From contig NW_005434625.1 in the NCBI RefSeq assembly GCF_000315625.1, positions 277,519 through 341,518 on the forward strand: DNA of 64,000 nt, read 5' to 3'. Shown here one piece after another: positions 22,372 to 33,609 of the stretch. How positions within the stretch are numbered: the stretch's first letter is position 1; the number at the start of each line of letters is the position of its first letter. This DNA is from Guillardia theta CCMP2712 (taxonomy: Eukaryota > Cryptophyceae > Pyrenomonadales > Geminigeraceae). The translations under genes and the position numbers were made by a program. The notes beneath the pieces are model-generated. The model worked only from the letters and a program-made list of their open reading frames with translations, was not told where the DNA came from and did not search any database.

Positions 22372-25300
22372 TCAATCCGAGGTTTCTTGCGAACGTCCTC
22401 GCAGGTTCTGCAGCGTCAGCAAGTAAACTCGCCCAATGAAGTCGGAGACGACGACCTGCGGTTGGCCTTCCGCGTCGTCAAGAACATCCATGCACGTGAA
22501 GTCTGTCGGGTAGGGGCTGTGGAAGCGACATACTGTATCTCCATTGCTGGCATCGACCACAGAGACGACCGGGCAGTCGAGAATGCTCGAGGCGGCTGAC
22601 AGCACCACGATGTAACCATCGTTGCAGACCCAACGGCAGTTGCGGTCTTGCAACTTGGCGTGGAGCAGGATGGGATCGTCTGCCTCTGTTTCCACCTCCC
22701 CGCTGCTCAAGTTCAAGATCGACAGTCCCGTCGCCTTCACCGTGTACCCTGACCCCTCCATGGTTATGACTGCTGCACGCTGCCCGTCGCCAGAGACGCT
22801 CACCGACATGGCCGGCGGCCCGACGTTTTCAGTAGCGTTTCCTCCTTGCAGCAACTTGATCGTGTGATTTTGACAAGCTGCAACTGCCACGTCTCCAGCT
22901 GGACTCCAGTCCATGTCCATCAGCCATCCAGCTTGGGCCCAGGTGGCCTCAGCGTGCTCGCCGTTCATCAGAGCAAGCGAGCCTCCGTGCCCTCCGACGA
23001 GGACTTGGTTGTTCGATCCTGGTTTCCACCTTGTGGTGGTGCCTGCAGCAGGGAAATTGTACGAGTCCAGCGCCGTGCCGCCCTTCCCATTAGGGTAGCT
23101 GATCAGATAGTTACTGCCATAGGTGGTAAAGGCCCAGCGCTCGCCGTCAGGGGCCAAGTCAGCCTTCCTTTCCACCTGCTTTTCTGCCCCGGCCTCAAGT
23201 TCCTCATCTTTCAACACGTCCAGGGGGTCAGTGGATGCAAGAATCGACGTGATCGTTTTGGTCAAGGCCCGCAGCTTCTGACCCCCCTCGACGAATCGGA
23301 TGCCTGCCAGCGGCCGCTCGTCGAAACTGTCCTTCCTCCCGCTGGGGTCGTTGAGCAGAACGTTCCGACGGTCCCACGACTTGGCCGAGCGATCGCTCGA
23401 AGCAGTAAGGATCAGGTCGCCAACCCAGGAAACCGCAAACACCCAGCGCAAGTGACCGACAATCTTTCCCAGCAGCTGCCCAGTCCTGCAGCTGAAGACT
23501 CGACCTACCCGATCGGCAGCTCCCGTCACGATCTCGCTACCATCTGGGGAGAAGGCGCAAGTCCACACCTCGGAGACATGCTCTCGCAGCCGCAGCCTCA
23601 TCCGGAAGGAGCTTTCCTTGCCGTCTCTCGTGCTGCTCCATAGCGTGCACCCGCCCTCAGACAGCGCTAGAGCGATCTGAAGGCCATCGCTGGAGGTGTC
23701 AACGCAGTTGATATGGCTTCTAGCGGTCATGCGAGCAACGGCTGCTCTCCTGTCAATGTTCCAGATGGCTGCGTACCCGTCAAGACTCCCCGAGATCGCG
23801 TACGTCTCCTTCCAGTGCAGAAAGCGGACGCTCTGCACAGGTCCTGTGTGCCCCTCCAGCGCTGCGAGCAAGGAGCCTCTCTTCTCCTCGTATTGCCACA
23901 GGTAGACGATCCCGTTGCTACTTCCTACCAGCACTTGGTTCTCCCTCGGAGCGAACGCGCAAGAAGTCAGCCATGCAGGGTGAGGGCCGAACTCGACGAG
24001 GGTTTTTCCGCTGCTCGCCTGCCACAACTTAGCCCAGCCATCTCTCGCCACCGACAGGACGGACAACGAATCAGGTGAGTAGCGAACGTCCATCACGATG
24101 GCCTCATGGCCGACGAATCGAGATATCTGACGGCTTGAGAGTTGCTCGTAGACGAAGCACATGCTGCCAGCCCCAACAACGTAGCTGCTTCCCTTCGGCT
24201 CGATGTCGCAGCAGAGCATGGGAGACTGGCACAGCTGAGTCTGCGTGCAGGCATCGAAAAGTAGGGGGGCGTTCCTCCACTGGACCCAAGGACGAGGATC
24301 CTCGAGAAGGGAGGCGGCAGCAGCTACAGCGCTGACAGTAGGAGCGTTGCAAGCAAGTCCCATCAAGGCGTTCGGCTCCAAGCAGAGAACATGGAACCAC
24401 TTGCGGACGAAGCGGAAGAAGTCAGTCACGTGGGACAACCGTTGAGCTTCCGCAGGCTCTTGCTGGAGGTGAAGCAGACAGTCACTGAAGTCGATGAGAA
24501 GATCCTCCGCGTAGTTTCTTCCGCTCTCAAAGACAGCCTCCAGGTACCCGAGGTCGCAGAGGTAGCTGATCAGCTGTTTGTGCTTCCCTGCTGCACGAAG
24601 GGCCCCTCCTAGCTCCTTGACCTTCTGTCTATTCGGGAGGCCGAGCGGCTGCTGCTGACTTGAGCTGGAAGTCTCGAAGCGGAGGGGCTGGGGGTCGATT
24701 TGTCGTTCGGAGAAGCGAGCAGCGAGGAGGCCGGTGAAGTAGTCGGCGAGGGAGGAGTAGTGCCTCTGCCGGACCTCCTGCATTCCAAAGTATCGGCTGC
24801 TCGCCATCTCCCAGAACTGCCGGTGGTAGAGGTTGAGGACGGAGACGCCGTTTTCTCCTCGCTCAACGAGGTAGTCTCCCAGGTCCCTGCGCAGACGGGA
24901 GAATACGAGGGGCGGCAGTCTCCGCATGGGAGGATCATGGTACTCCAGCACAGACCCCGGCACCCCTCGCTGCCCCAGCACCTCGTCGTTGCCGCTGATG
25001 AGGTCGAGGAAGTTGGTTTCGCTGAGGCCACAGCGGGAGGCGCACAGGAGTCCCATCATCTCCGCCACGAGCCGCGACCCGTGCAGCCTCTCCAGGTCGT
25101 CGAAGATGAGGGAGATCAGCCCATTCACGCTGGACGGCAGCTGGGCTGGGGCATCGTGCGACCTCCATCGCATCACCCGATCGAAGAGGAGGCGGAGGTG
25201 GAGCATCGTGACCGACTCGACCTGCGTGAGTGAGTCCCTCAGGATCTCTTCCTGCTTCGGCTGAAGCCCACGGCCGGACTTGGCCATCCACTCCTGCAGG

Positions 25301-28300
25301 ATGACGATCCCCTCTGCCTTCTCCACTCCCTGAATCTTGACAATCCATTCTTCGTCGAGGGCTGCCCGGAGAGCTGGGAAAACTTTGTACTTGTCTTCGG
25401 GGAGGGTCGAGACTATGACGCGGGTATGCGGCATGTCCGGGGCGGAGGACGAGGGGCCCGGCAGCCACCGCCAGGGGTCAGAGCGCTCGTGGTCCTCATC
25501 GGAGAGCTGGTCGAGCGAATCGATGAGGAGGAGAAGGCGTTTCTCAGCTGAGGATGCAGCAAGGCAGCGGTGAAACTCAGCCACCTGCTCGTCAAAGTCT
25601 TCGTGGGCGGCTGCTGGAGGATTCATCGTGTAGACCGAGGAGACCTGTTCGCAGATGCTCCGCATGAGCTCGACGGCACTGGAAGACGCGGCCGACGTCC
25701 CGCAAGCTCGGAAGATCACACACGCCCTGTCCTTGAGCCGTTGGTGCGCATCCACAGCAGCCGCGCTCATGGCTGACGTCTTGCCCGCCCTGACTGCCCA
25801 TGGAGGCAGCGAACCGTTGGCCCGGCCCTCTCCATCAGCTGCGCCATCTTCTCCCTGACCTCCTTGCGCCCAAAGAAATTCCTTGAGCGCTGGAAGGCGA
25901 AGGAGCAGTGGTGGACGATTTCTCGCTCCAAGGGGCTGAGCAGCCGCCTCTTCTGCAAGCTGGCAAGGATCTGATGCTTGGTCTCTCCGACAAACTTGGC
26001 CGCAAGCTCTCGGATGTAGCTCGCGTGCGTCGGATTCTCGAAGGAGATCCCGTCCTCGCTCCAGGGGACGGAGAACTCGAACAGGGAAGTGGCTGCTGTC
26101 TGTTTCACTCGTGCACGAAGATCGTTGAGCAGCTCACGGTCGGAGTCCCTCCTCGTGTAGTAGATGGAAGCCTTGCCCGCCGCTTCCCGCGTCGCTGCCT
26201 CCTCTAGGCCCTCGATCGTCCTCATGAGGACGAAGGCGGAGACCTCGAGGTTGGAAGGCTCTTTGAACAGTCCCTCCAGCACCTCCCTCTCCGTAACGCT
26301 GATCAGCCAGTTCTGCTTCACCGACGGCGGGAGGCTCGACTCCTCCTCCACGACCTTCCAGATGGCCCCCTGCATGATGTCCTGCGCGCCCTTCCAGAAG
26401 TCGTTGTACTTGATGGGCTTCTCCTTCATCGCCGAGATCTTCTGCAGGTTGTACACGGGGGGCACGTGGTTGTCGTCCCTCACGTACCACTCGCTGATGG
26501 TGCTCTTGGCATCGCCGTCAGGGATGAAGCCCAAGATCAGCTCCAGCTCCTCCTTGTCGCATCGGTTGGGCAGAGCCCTCCACCCGTACCTCTCTCCCGA
26601 CAGGAACACGAAGCTGGCGGCTGTCGAGTTGCGCAGGCATCGCTCAAGCTCTCCGAGACAGACGTCAATAGTCATGTGATCATCCGTAGCCTCATTGCGA
26701 ACTCCCCAGCGCAGGTCCACGACAGAGAAGGTCAGGCCAAGGCTCTGGCAGAAGGACTTGAGCATCGGGTACGCGAACTCCATCAGGTAGTTGCGCTCGG
26801 ATGTTGTGTCGTCAAAGGTGCTGGAGAGAAACATCGTGACGTTGGTGGCGACATTGATCCGCTCGACCTCGTCGAAGAATCCTTCTTTCAGCCTGTTGAT
26901 CCTCTCATCGTAGAGCTTCGCGAACTCCTCGGGGTTCAGATTTGATTCCTTCAGCGACTGCTCCTTGACCATGGCTTTCAAGTTGCTGACCTCCTCCTCC
27001 TTCTCGGCACTGAGCGCGATCTTCCTCTCAGACTGCTTCGACCTGAGCAGCGTCGAACGAGGCTCAGCCGTGACCTGCGGCGTGACCTTGTCGAGCTCTA
27101 CTACGACGGCGTCTTCTTCCGCATCTTCAACCTCGGAGGTGTTGAGAAGTGTCCAGCCCTCGCTCCTGATGCTCACTGGGCTGCTGGCCCTGCTTGGCAC
27201 CCCCTCCTCGCCTCTCGCATCTATCGCGAACACGACGAAGACATAAGGAGTCTCCTCCTTGAGGTCGGGGAAGCTCAAGGATCGATCAGCAGCAGGGCTT
27301 ACCCGTTCGAACCCTCCCACGCCGAGCCCAACGGAGTGAGGGAACGCAACGACCTTGAAGGAGGCAGCCGCCCCCGAGGGCTCGTCGTCAAAAGCCCAGC
27401 TGACCCTCAGCATGTTTCTCCCCTCCTCGGTCACGACAACTGCGACCACGTCGGTCGGAGCTGGGATCGGGTTCTCCTTGCCGAACATGGTGAAGTTGTT
27501 GATGCCGATGTAGTGAGACCCGTTGGTGTCCAGCAACTTCAGCTGCCACCAGCGTGCGACGTGCACGTCCCCGAGCCCTCGCAGGATCACTCCTCGATTG
27601 GCCATCACGTGAATCTCCCGCTCATCCAGCTCGCGGTCTGAGACGAAGGTCCACACGGGGCTCTTGTCGCAGACCCGGTGCCCGATGAAGTAGTAGGACT
27701 CGATGCTCGAGGATTCGTTGTCATTGGAATCCGTGTTCCCCGGCACCTCCTGGCCGAGCCGGTTGCACTGAGATCTCTGGAGGAGGTAGGCAAACTTCCA
27801 TTCCTCGTCCTCGGACTGCTTGCACCACAGCTCCATCGTCCTGGGGGAGGAGAGGATGTTGGTGTTGTAAATGGAGACTTTGGTGACGAGCACGGGAGCT
27901 CCCAAGTCGATGACAACATGGGCAGGTGGGCAGCAAGTGAGCCAACCAGGTATCCATTCCTGCTGACCTGAGAAGTTCACGTGGCATCCCTTCCCGTCGA
28001 CCAGTCGCTGCTTGTCATGGATGCTGTGGTGTGTGTACAGCCATGGAGTTCTGTCGAGCACGAAGGAATCTCTAGGGAGAGAATCTACCAGTGTTGCGCC
28101 CTGAGACAAGGTAGAAGCATGTCAGTCGATCTGCTAAGGCGTTCACCATCCCTCCTGACCTGATCAGTCGCATGCACTTCTGTTTCGCTCTCCTCGTTGT
28201 GCTCACCGGCAGCGGCTGGCTCCTCCTCCTGCCTGGGAGCGTCTCCTAGATCCGCCCTATCACTTCGCTGCTCCTCTGCAGCAGATGTTGGCAGCTGCTC

Positions 28301-28474
28301 TCTATTTTCAGGTTGCTGCTGCCCTGAACTGACTGACTGCGACTGTATGGCCTCCTCTGCCCGAGAATGGTGCGCCTCCTCTGCAGGAACGCGTTGCGGC
28401 GGCGGTTCCGCACGTGATGGTGGGCCCAGGGGCTGCACAGGAAGAGCTTTGTCCGCTGCTATGCAGTTGCCCAT
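22372..28474 (-). CDS. STAND NTPase: myristoylated N-terminus, FN3, DUF4062, NACHT, WD40 (NWD1/TEP1-like), frame broken in the P-loop
   Basis: Exon 1 (28474-28160) starts MGNCIAADKA, a strong N-myristoylation (Gly2) and palmitoylation (Cys4) signal, then a Gln/Glu-rich disordered segment. A 59-nt phase-0 intron (28159-28101) leads into a long exon. In order it encodes a discoidin/F5-8C-like region (WIPGWLTC..VVIDLGAPVLVTKVSIYN), an FN3 domain (PTDVVAVVV to ETPYVFVVFAIDA), DUF4062 (MFLSSTFDDTTSERNYLMEF, VVDLRWGV, FVFLSGERYGWRALP), and a NACHT module (RLLLLIDSLDQLSDED as Walker B). A beta-propeller region follows with at least six WD40 repeats (GHEAIVMDVRYSPD, GHTGPVQSVRF, SPDGSEIVTGAADR). The stop is at 22372. 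DUF4062-NACHT-WD40 is the order of NWD1/TEP1-type signalling ATPases. The frame shifts by one base at 25789-25790 inside the Walker A codons; see findings. Roughly 2,000 residues if the frame is continuous. Confidence 0.88.
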
Positions 28475-29260
28475 CCTAGCTGGCGGTGTGGTGCCTGAGG
28501 GCTGCAAGAGGTGTAGGATGTAACCTTGAGCAAGAAGATGAGTAAGAGCAAACAAGAAACGAGCATGAGAGTGCTCTGTGACCTTGACCTTGACCTTGAC
28601 CCTCTCTCCCCTTCCTCTCACTTGTTTATCTTCTGCTCCCTCCACTCACACTGTGCCAACTCCCCCCTCCCCTTCCCCACCTCCTCCCTCCCGTTCTCCT
28701 CTGATCCATCTTCCCTCCCTCCTGTATCCTCTCTTCTCTTTCCCGCCTCTCCATACTCCCTCTCTCCGCTCGCTCCCTCTCCCCCCCCGCTTCCCCCTTC
28801 CCCCTTCCCCCTTCCCCTCTCCGTCCCTCCCTCCCTCCTCCAACCGCCCTGCCATCCCCTAAAACGTTGGTACCGCAGTCCTCTGGCCCGGTCCACCTAG
28901 CAGAACTACAAAAATGAGCCCTGCAGGGAATGGCAGGGAGGGGGGAGCGCGTAGCCGCAAGATGAGAAGGGAGGGCGAGCATGGCGGCGTCGTTCGGAGG
29001 AGGGTGGTCAGACATGGCAACCTTGAGCTCGTGGTACTCGCTATCCTCGTCTCAGCCCCCTGCTCGAGAAGTGAGTCGGGAACGGGAGGGGGGGGGGGGG
29101 TGCGGGCTTTCACTGACGGCCGGCAGTCTCCGAAGCCTCGACGGCCTCGAGCGCTGAAAGTCTCGGTTGGAGCGCAGGATCCTAGTGAGAGGAGGGAGGA
29201 GACATCTACCTGCCGAGCCCGCTGACATCTCGCCAGCTTCCCTGACTGCTGCTGCGCTTC
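28475..29260. other. Divergent promoter region between STAND NTPase and kinase-like gene
   Basis: About 790 bp between two divergently transcribed starts (ATG 28474 minus, ATG 29261 plus), so both promoters should lie here. It contains four near-perfect direct TGACCT hexamers (about 28577-28602) next to the minus-strand gene, a long pyrimidine tract (28600-28850) including CTTCCCC units, and a G run (29087-29101). No exon is supported. Confidence 0.55.
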
Positions 29261-31487
29261 ATGCCTGAGGATCAAAAACAACTTGTCGTATTCCTCCAGT
29301 AAGTCGCGCACGAAGCTCCTTACTCTCCGATCCTCATACTGTATCAGGTGACGAGGATCGTCCTCCTGTCAGGCTAGACGACAAAGAGTTAGTCGTGCCC
29401 TTGGAGGGGAGCGGCATTCATGCTGATCGCGCAGATCTGGAAGTGCTGAGGAGCGCGGAAGGCGTTTGGCAGTGAAATGGATGGGTGAAGATTTGAAAGA
29501 GATGAAGAGAGAAGACGAGAGGTTGTCATGACGATGACAGCAGAGTTGTGCGATGAGAGGTGTGTTTGGGTGTCGGAAGGAGAACATTCCAGGTGTTGAG
29601 ATCTTGTTTCTTTTCTGCTGGGTAGGCTGAAATGCTCTCCAGGAGAAAGAGTGACAAGAAACGTGATTCGAACAGGTAGCACAGGATCTTTCCTTGAAGG
29701 CTCCTGCTAATTCCGCACCTCCTGTGCGTAGCGATGGTGGCGTGAAGAGACTGCAGCACAAGGAGTACTCAGAGGAGTTCCTGCAGGTTGTAGAGCTTGT
29801 CAGTGTCTGCTGCTGCCGTTGACCCGCACGTGCCAGTCGTTGCCTCTCAGGGAGTATCTCATGGAGGAGAAGCCGCAGAAACTGGGGAAAGGGAAGCAGG
29901 TGTAGAGCCTCCTCTCCGTCAGAGGAAGGGGATGATGTAGAGCTACAGGCCAAGACAGTCTTGTGCTCTGTGAAGCCTGTGAACAACTCGGCTGTCCCAA
30001 TCAAGGTTGTGGTGAAGGAGTTCAAGAAGTATGTTGCTGGAAGCATCGCTCCTCCTCTCCTGCCTGACTTTCAGCTTAGGTGCAGGCACTGGCAGTTTTT
30101 CCTTCACAATGAGTACCTCTCGCTCGCTCGTCTCAACAGCAGGTGGCAGGACGTGAGTCTGACTGCCCTCACCTCACCTCCTGTAGGAGTGATTGCCCTG
30201 CTAGCATACCCCGAGTGCTGGGGCTGGAAGGTAAGGGAGGGAGGGAGGGAGGGAGGGAGGGAGGGAGGGATGGAGGGAGGTACAAGGTACAATGCAGGAG
30301 AAGATGGAGGAAGAGTCGAAAAGGCAAACGAGCGAAAGGAAGAGGATACTGACGAGGAGGGGGTGCGGGAGAGGAGGGAAGCGGGAAAAGAGAGAAGGAA
30401 GGGGAGAAGAATCAAAGGCGGGGAGCTACTTCGGTGACGTTGAGGGGAGCAGAAGCCAAGGGGAAGGTTCTCGTGCAGTTCTTCAATGGGTCCGACTTGT
30501 ACTCTTCGGGGCCACCCAAGGACAAGCAGCTGGCGCTCAAGGTCTGGAAGGAGTTGGCCGAGGCAGGTGAGAAGAGAGAAGTGAGGTCGACTGGGGATGA
30601 GAAGACGGTTCGAACAGTCTGCTTCGCCAACAGCTGTGAGATCTTCCACTGCGACGTCAACCCCAGCAACATCCTGCTGGACAGTGAGCAGGAAGGGGGG
30701 GATTCGCATCACAGCATCCTGCTGGTGGACTGGGCGTGCTCGAGGCAGGAGGCGTCGCTAAAGAGCAAGGTGAGAAACGAGCCTGCCCTCCTGCTGTTCG
30801 TCAGATTTGATGGAGGTGACCAACGGCAAGAGGGGGCACTATCAGCCTGGAGAGATGATGAACGGGGAGGTTTGCTTCCTCTTGCTCAAGCGTCTTGTGC
30901 CTCCGTCACCCGCTGCAGGTGGGAAATTTCACTGACGTCTTCGGCACGGCGTCTTGCCTGCTCTGGTTGCTGTGCGGACGAACTCCCATGTCACAGGTCT
31001 GCTCAGGGAGGAGGAGGGGAGAGCTGTTGGAGGAGGAGGGGAGACAGCAAGGAGGGGATGACGTTTCTCAGGCCCTTGTGGGCGAGGGAAGGAGGAGAAC
31101 GACCGAAGACATCAACCAGCTCCTTCAGTTCTGCTCCTGCGCGACTCACATTGATGCTGGTGACGAAAGATGGCAGGAGCAGCCTCGGAGACTTCCCTGA
31201 GGCCTCTGTAAGACATCTGCCTCCTCCTCGACTGTGCCAGTGAACGTCTGTCAGGTCCTGGGCATCGCAAGGATCCTGGAGAAGGGGCTGGAGGTAGGGA
31301 GGAAACGAGGCGACACCGTTGACGTTTGTCGGCAGGAGGAGAAGGGCAGCCGCTACTCCAGGTGTGCAGCATGGCGATGGAGCAGTGCGAGTTGACTTGT
31401 GATTTTGTTTCTGTACACAGCGTGGATGAGATGTTAAGAGCGTTTCTGGACTTGAAGCTCATCAATGAGGTTGAGGGGAGAGAGTGA
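29261..31487 (+). CDS. Divergent protein-kinase-like protein
   Basis: Exon 1 (29261-29298, MPEDQKQLVVFLQ) splices in phase to an exon from 29373 (LDDKELVVPLEGSGIHAD). Several short exons follow, including AKTVLCSVKPVNNSAVPIKV with KVVVKEFKKYVAGSI, GVIALLAYPECWGWK, and GKVLVQFFNGSDLYSSG with LALKVWKELAEAG. The kinase signature is at 30620-30770: IFHCDVNPSNILLDSE matches the catalytic loop (HxD..N) and SILLVDWACSRQEAS sits where DFG would be. GNFTDVFGTASCLLWLLCGR (from 30919) resembles the activation-segment and helix-F region. The gene ends with EMLRAFLDLKLINEVEG and TGA at 31485-31487. DFG reads DWA, and I saw no glycine-rich loop, so it may be an atypical kinase or a pseudokinase. Exons between 29472 and 29830 and between 31000 and 31400 are uncertain. 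Confidence 0.6.
30236..30283. repeat. (GGGA)n microsatellite
   Basis: About 48 nt of tandem GGGA in an intron of the kinase-like gene, directly after the donor following ECWGWK. Confidence 0.9.
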
Positions 31488-31708
31488 TCTCAATCGTACA
31501 AGCATCAGCCCGCCAATGAAAGACAACACTAACCCGAGAGGGAGAGTACATTGCATACAACAACAAAGAACAAAACAATATGGAAAGGAACTATTAAATG
31601 GAAATGAATAAGCTTGACAAACAATCTTTCAGAAACAGCCACAACATCCTCCCGATTTCTCCTTGACCTCATCACTAGAAACGTGTGAGGACGACTGCAG
31701 AGAATCAA
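31488..31708. other. Short convergent intergenic region
   Basis: AT-rich (about 31500-31640) and between the 3' ends of the kinase-like (+) and SPRY (-) genes. It should hold both polyadenylation signals. No other feature is seen. Confidence 0.5.
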
Positions 31709-33609
31709 TTAATATGTGAACCTCGAGGGCGATTTGCTTTCTTCCTGCGTCTTATTCTCCTCTGGTGAATTTTCTGCTTGTGCCGTTTCCTTCATCGAGT
31801 TTGTAAGGTTTTCTGCAGCTGAAACATGTCAAACATGCAAACAAGTGCCAATCACTCCCGTCACCTGGGATTTCTGGTGTTGCTGATAAACAAAACATTG
31901 TCAGCAACGTCTATGTAATATATCACAATCACCCCCGTCACCTGGGATTTCTGGTGTTGCTGATAAACAAGACATTGTCAGCAACGTCTATGTAATATAT
32001 CACAATCACCCCCGTCACCTGGGATTTCTGGTGTTGCTGATAAACAAAACATTGTCAGCAACGTCTATGTGATATTTCATTCTTCACTCACCATCAACTT
32101 CGGTGAGGACCAAATCTTCAGGAGTAGTCTGTTCGAACTGCCGTCAACACATCACCATTACCAACTCCACCAATCACCTCAACCGTGACTGCTGCTCGTT
32201 CTTCCTCAAATTTTTTCTGCATTTTCTCGCGTTCTATCTTCATCTTTTCTCGCTCTTCCTGCAACTTCCGCTTGTTTGCCTCTTCTTCCAGCTGGAGCCT
32301 CTTCTTCTCCTCTTCGTCCCATCTTCTCTTCCTCTCCTCTTCAATCAATTCCTAAGAAATCCGGTTCAGGGGACTACAACAGCACAAGAGGCTTGCTTTT
32401 ACCTCCTGCTTCTTCATCTCTTGATATCTCTCTTCTTCATTCTTTCGAATGAATGTCAACAAGATCGATGCTTTCTACTCAAAGATAACCTCAAGAGCTT
32501 GCTCATCGTCGTCTGGGATGACCTTGCGAATCGTCTCAGCGAGGAGGACAAACATCTTTCGTCACGCACCTGATCCTCCAGCATCACTTTGTCGCCCTTG
32601 CTGAACAGTTGTACAGCAAGCTGGACCTCTCCAGTGACTTGCTGAGCTCGCAGAGATCATGCACGTTGAAACATCTCGATGTCACCTCACCTCAATCACT
32701 CCGCCTACTTCCTTGCCGTTGATTCTAAACTTGATCCGTCGATACCCTACAACGTATGTGTGATGAGCTCAAGAAGGAGTGGGAGACAGATCAGCTTGCC
32801 TAGGTTGACTTGGATCTTGTCTTTCGTTCCAAACTGGCAGTCACTCTCATTCACAATCTGAATCGGGCACCGAGTCAATTCACGCGTGAGGATGAGGAGA
32901 GTTTGTGGAAAGGAGAGGAGGGAGCAGAGGGAGGGGAGTACATACCTTGTTCCCATTGAACATGTCGCCATTGCTGTCCATGTACCAGGCCTACCAAGAT
33001 TCTTCTTCAGAGAGGTGCAACCCCCGACGCTCATGTCAAACCAGGTCCAAACAGCTCTTATCGTTCCAGTTGGATCCCACCCTTACCAGCGGACGCTGCA
33101 CGCCTTCCATGGTGTCAATCTCAGGACGTTCAGTGTGTGCGACTGATCTCACCGATACGGATCGGTGTCCCCGGGAACTTCTTCAGAATGGTTATCTCCC
33201 AATGGCAATGTCCTCCTGGCATCACCCGTGATCAGAATCTCCAGGTCAGCTGCACCTGCTCGGCAAGAGAGCAAGGAGAAAGACGTGTATCACCATCAGG
33301 GATGATCGCTACTCCCCGGACTGTTGGTACGTCCCCCTTCACGGGGACTGGGAGTCAGGCAGATGCTCTATTGTATGGAAGCGAACAGACCTGTCCGCCT
33401 CCACCGAAGTTTGCAAAAGCTTGGTTGCCCTCTATGGTGACCAGAGCACACTGAATGAGCGAGTGAATGGATGAGAATGTTCATTGTAAGGCCACCTGGC
33501 TCCACGAAACACCACCTTCTTTAGGTCTTTTGTTGTATGCTGCAATGGTAGGCGCCATGCTGCCGCCCGAAGGCTCTGCAGAGCTCGAGTGGCTGCTCCT
33601 CGTTTGCAT
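31709..33609 (-). CDS. SPRY-domain protein with C-terminal coiled coil and ATPEIP repeat
   Basis: An ATG at 33609 (MQTRSSHSSSAEP) is a plausible start, with an in-frame second Met at MAPTIAAYNKRPKEG. Exons then give ALVTIEGNQAFANFGGGGQ, RGVAIIPDGDTRLSP, AADLEILITGDARRTLPLG, AWYMDSNGDMFNGNK, IVNESDCQFGTKDKIQVNLG, GYRRIKFRINGKEVGGVIE and VTGEVQLAVQLFSKGDKVML. The run from GDMFNGNK to KGDKVML matches the second half of a SPRY fold (small-molecule or protein interaction module). A coiled coil follows (FIRKNEEERYQEMKKQE, ELIEEERKRRWDEEEKKRL). A 49-nt intron then leads to TPEDLVLTEVD, and three identical 18-nt exons each add ATPEIP before the last exon (AAENLTNSMKETAQAEN) and TAA at 31711-31709. 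Partner and function are unknown. Confidence 0.7.
31861..32085. repeat. Three tandem 77-bp units, each one mini-exon plus one intron
   Basis: Starts at 31861, 31938 and 32015, with a 77-bp period and near-identical sequence (for example AAAAC versus AGAC between units in the intron part). On the minus strand each unit contains a 3' splice site (TTTATCAG), an 18-nt exon (copies at 31865-31882, 31942-31959, 32019-32036) and a 5' splice site (GTGACG). Introns between copies are 59 nt. Confidence 0.9.

Noticed and set aside
24104-25801. ORFs on the plus strand opposite the NACHT/WD40 gene
   Set aside because: They are shadows of a strongly coding minus-strand frame with clear domain motifs.
31861-32085. 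The three 77-bp direct repeats as a CRISPR-like array
   Set aside because: There are no variable spacers; repeats are contiguous, and each holds splice sites and an in-frame exon of a eukaryotic gene.
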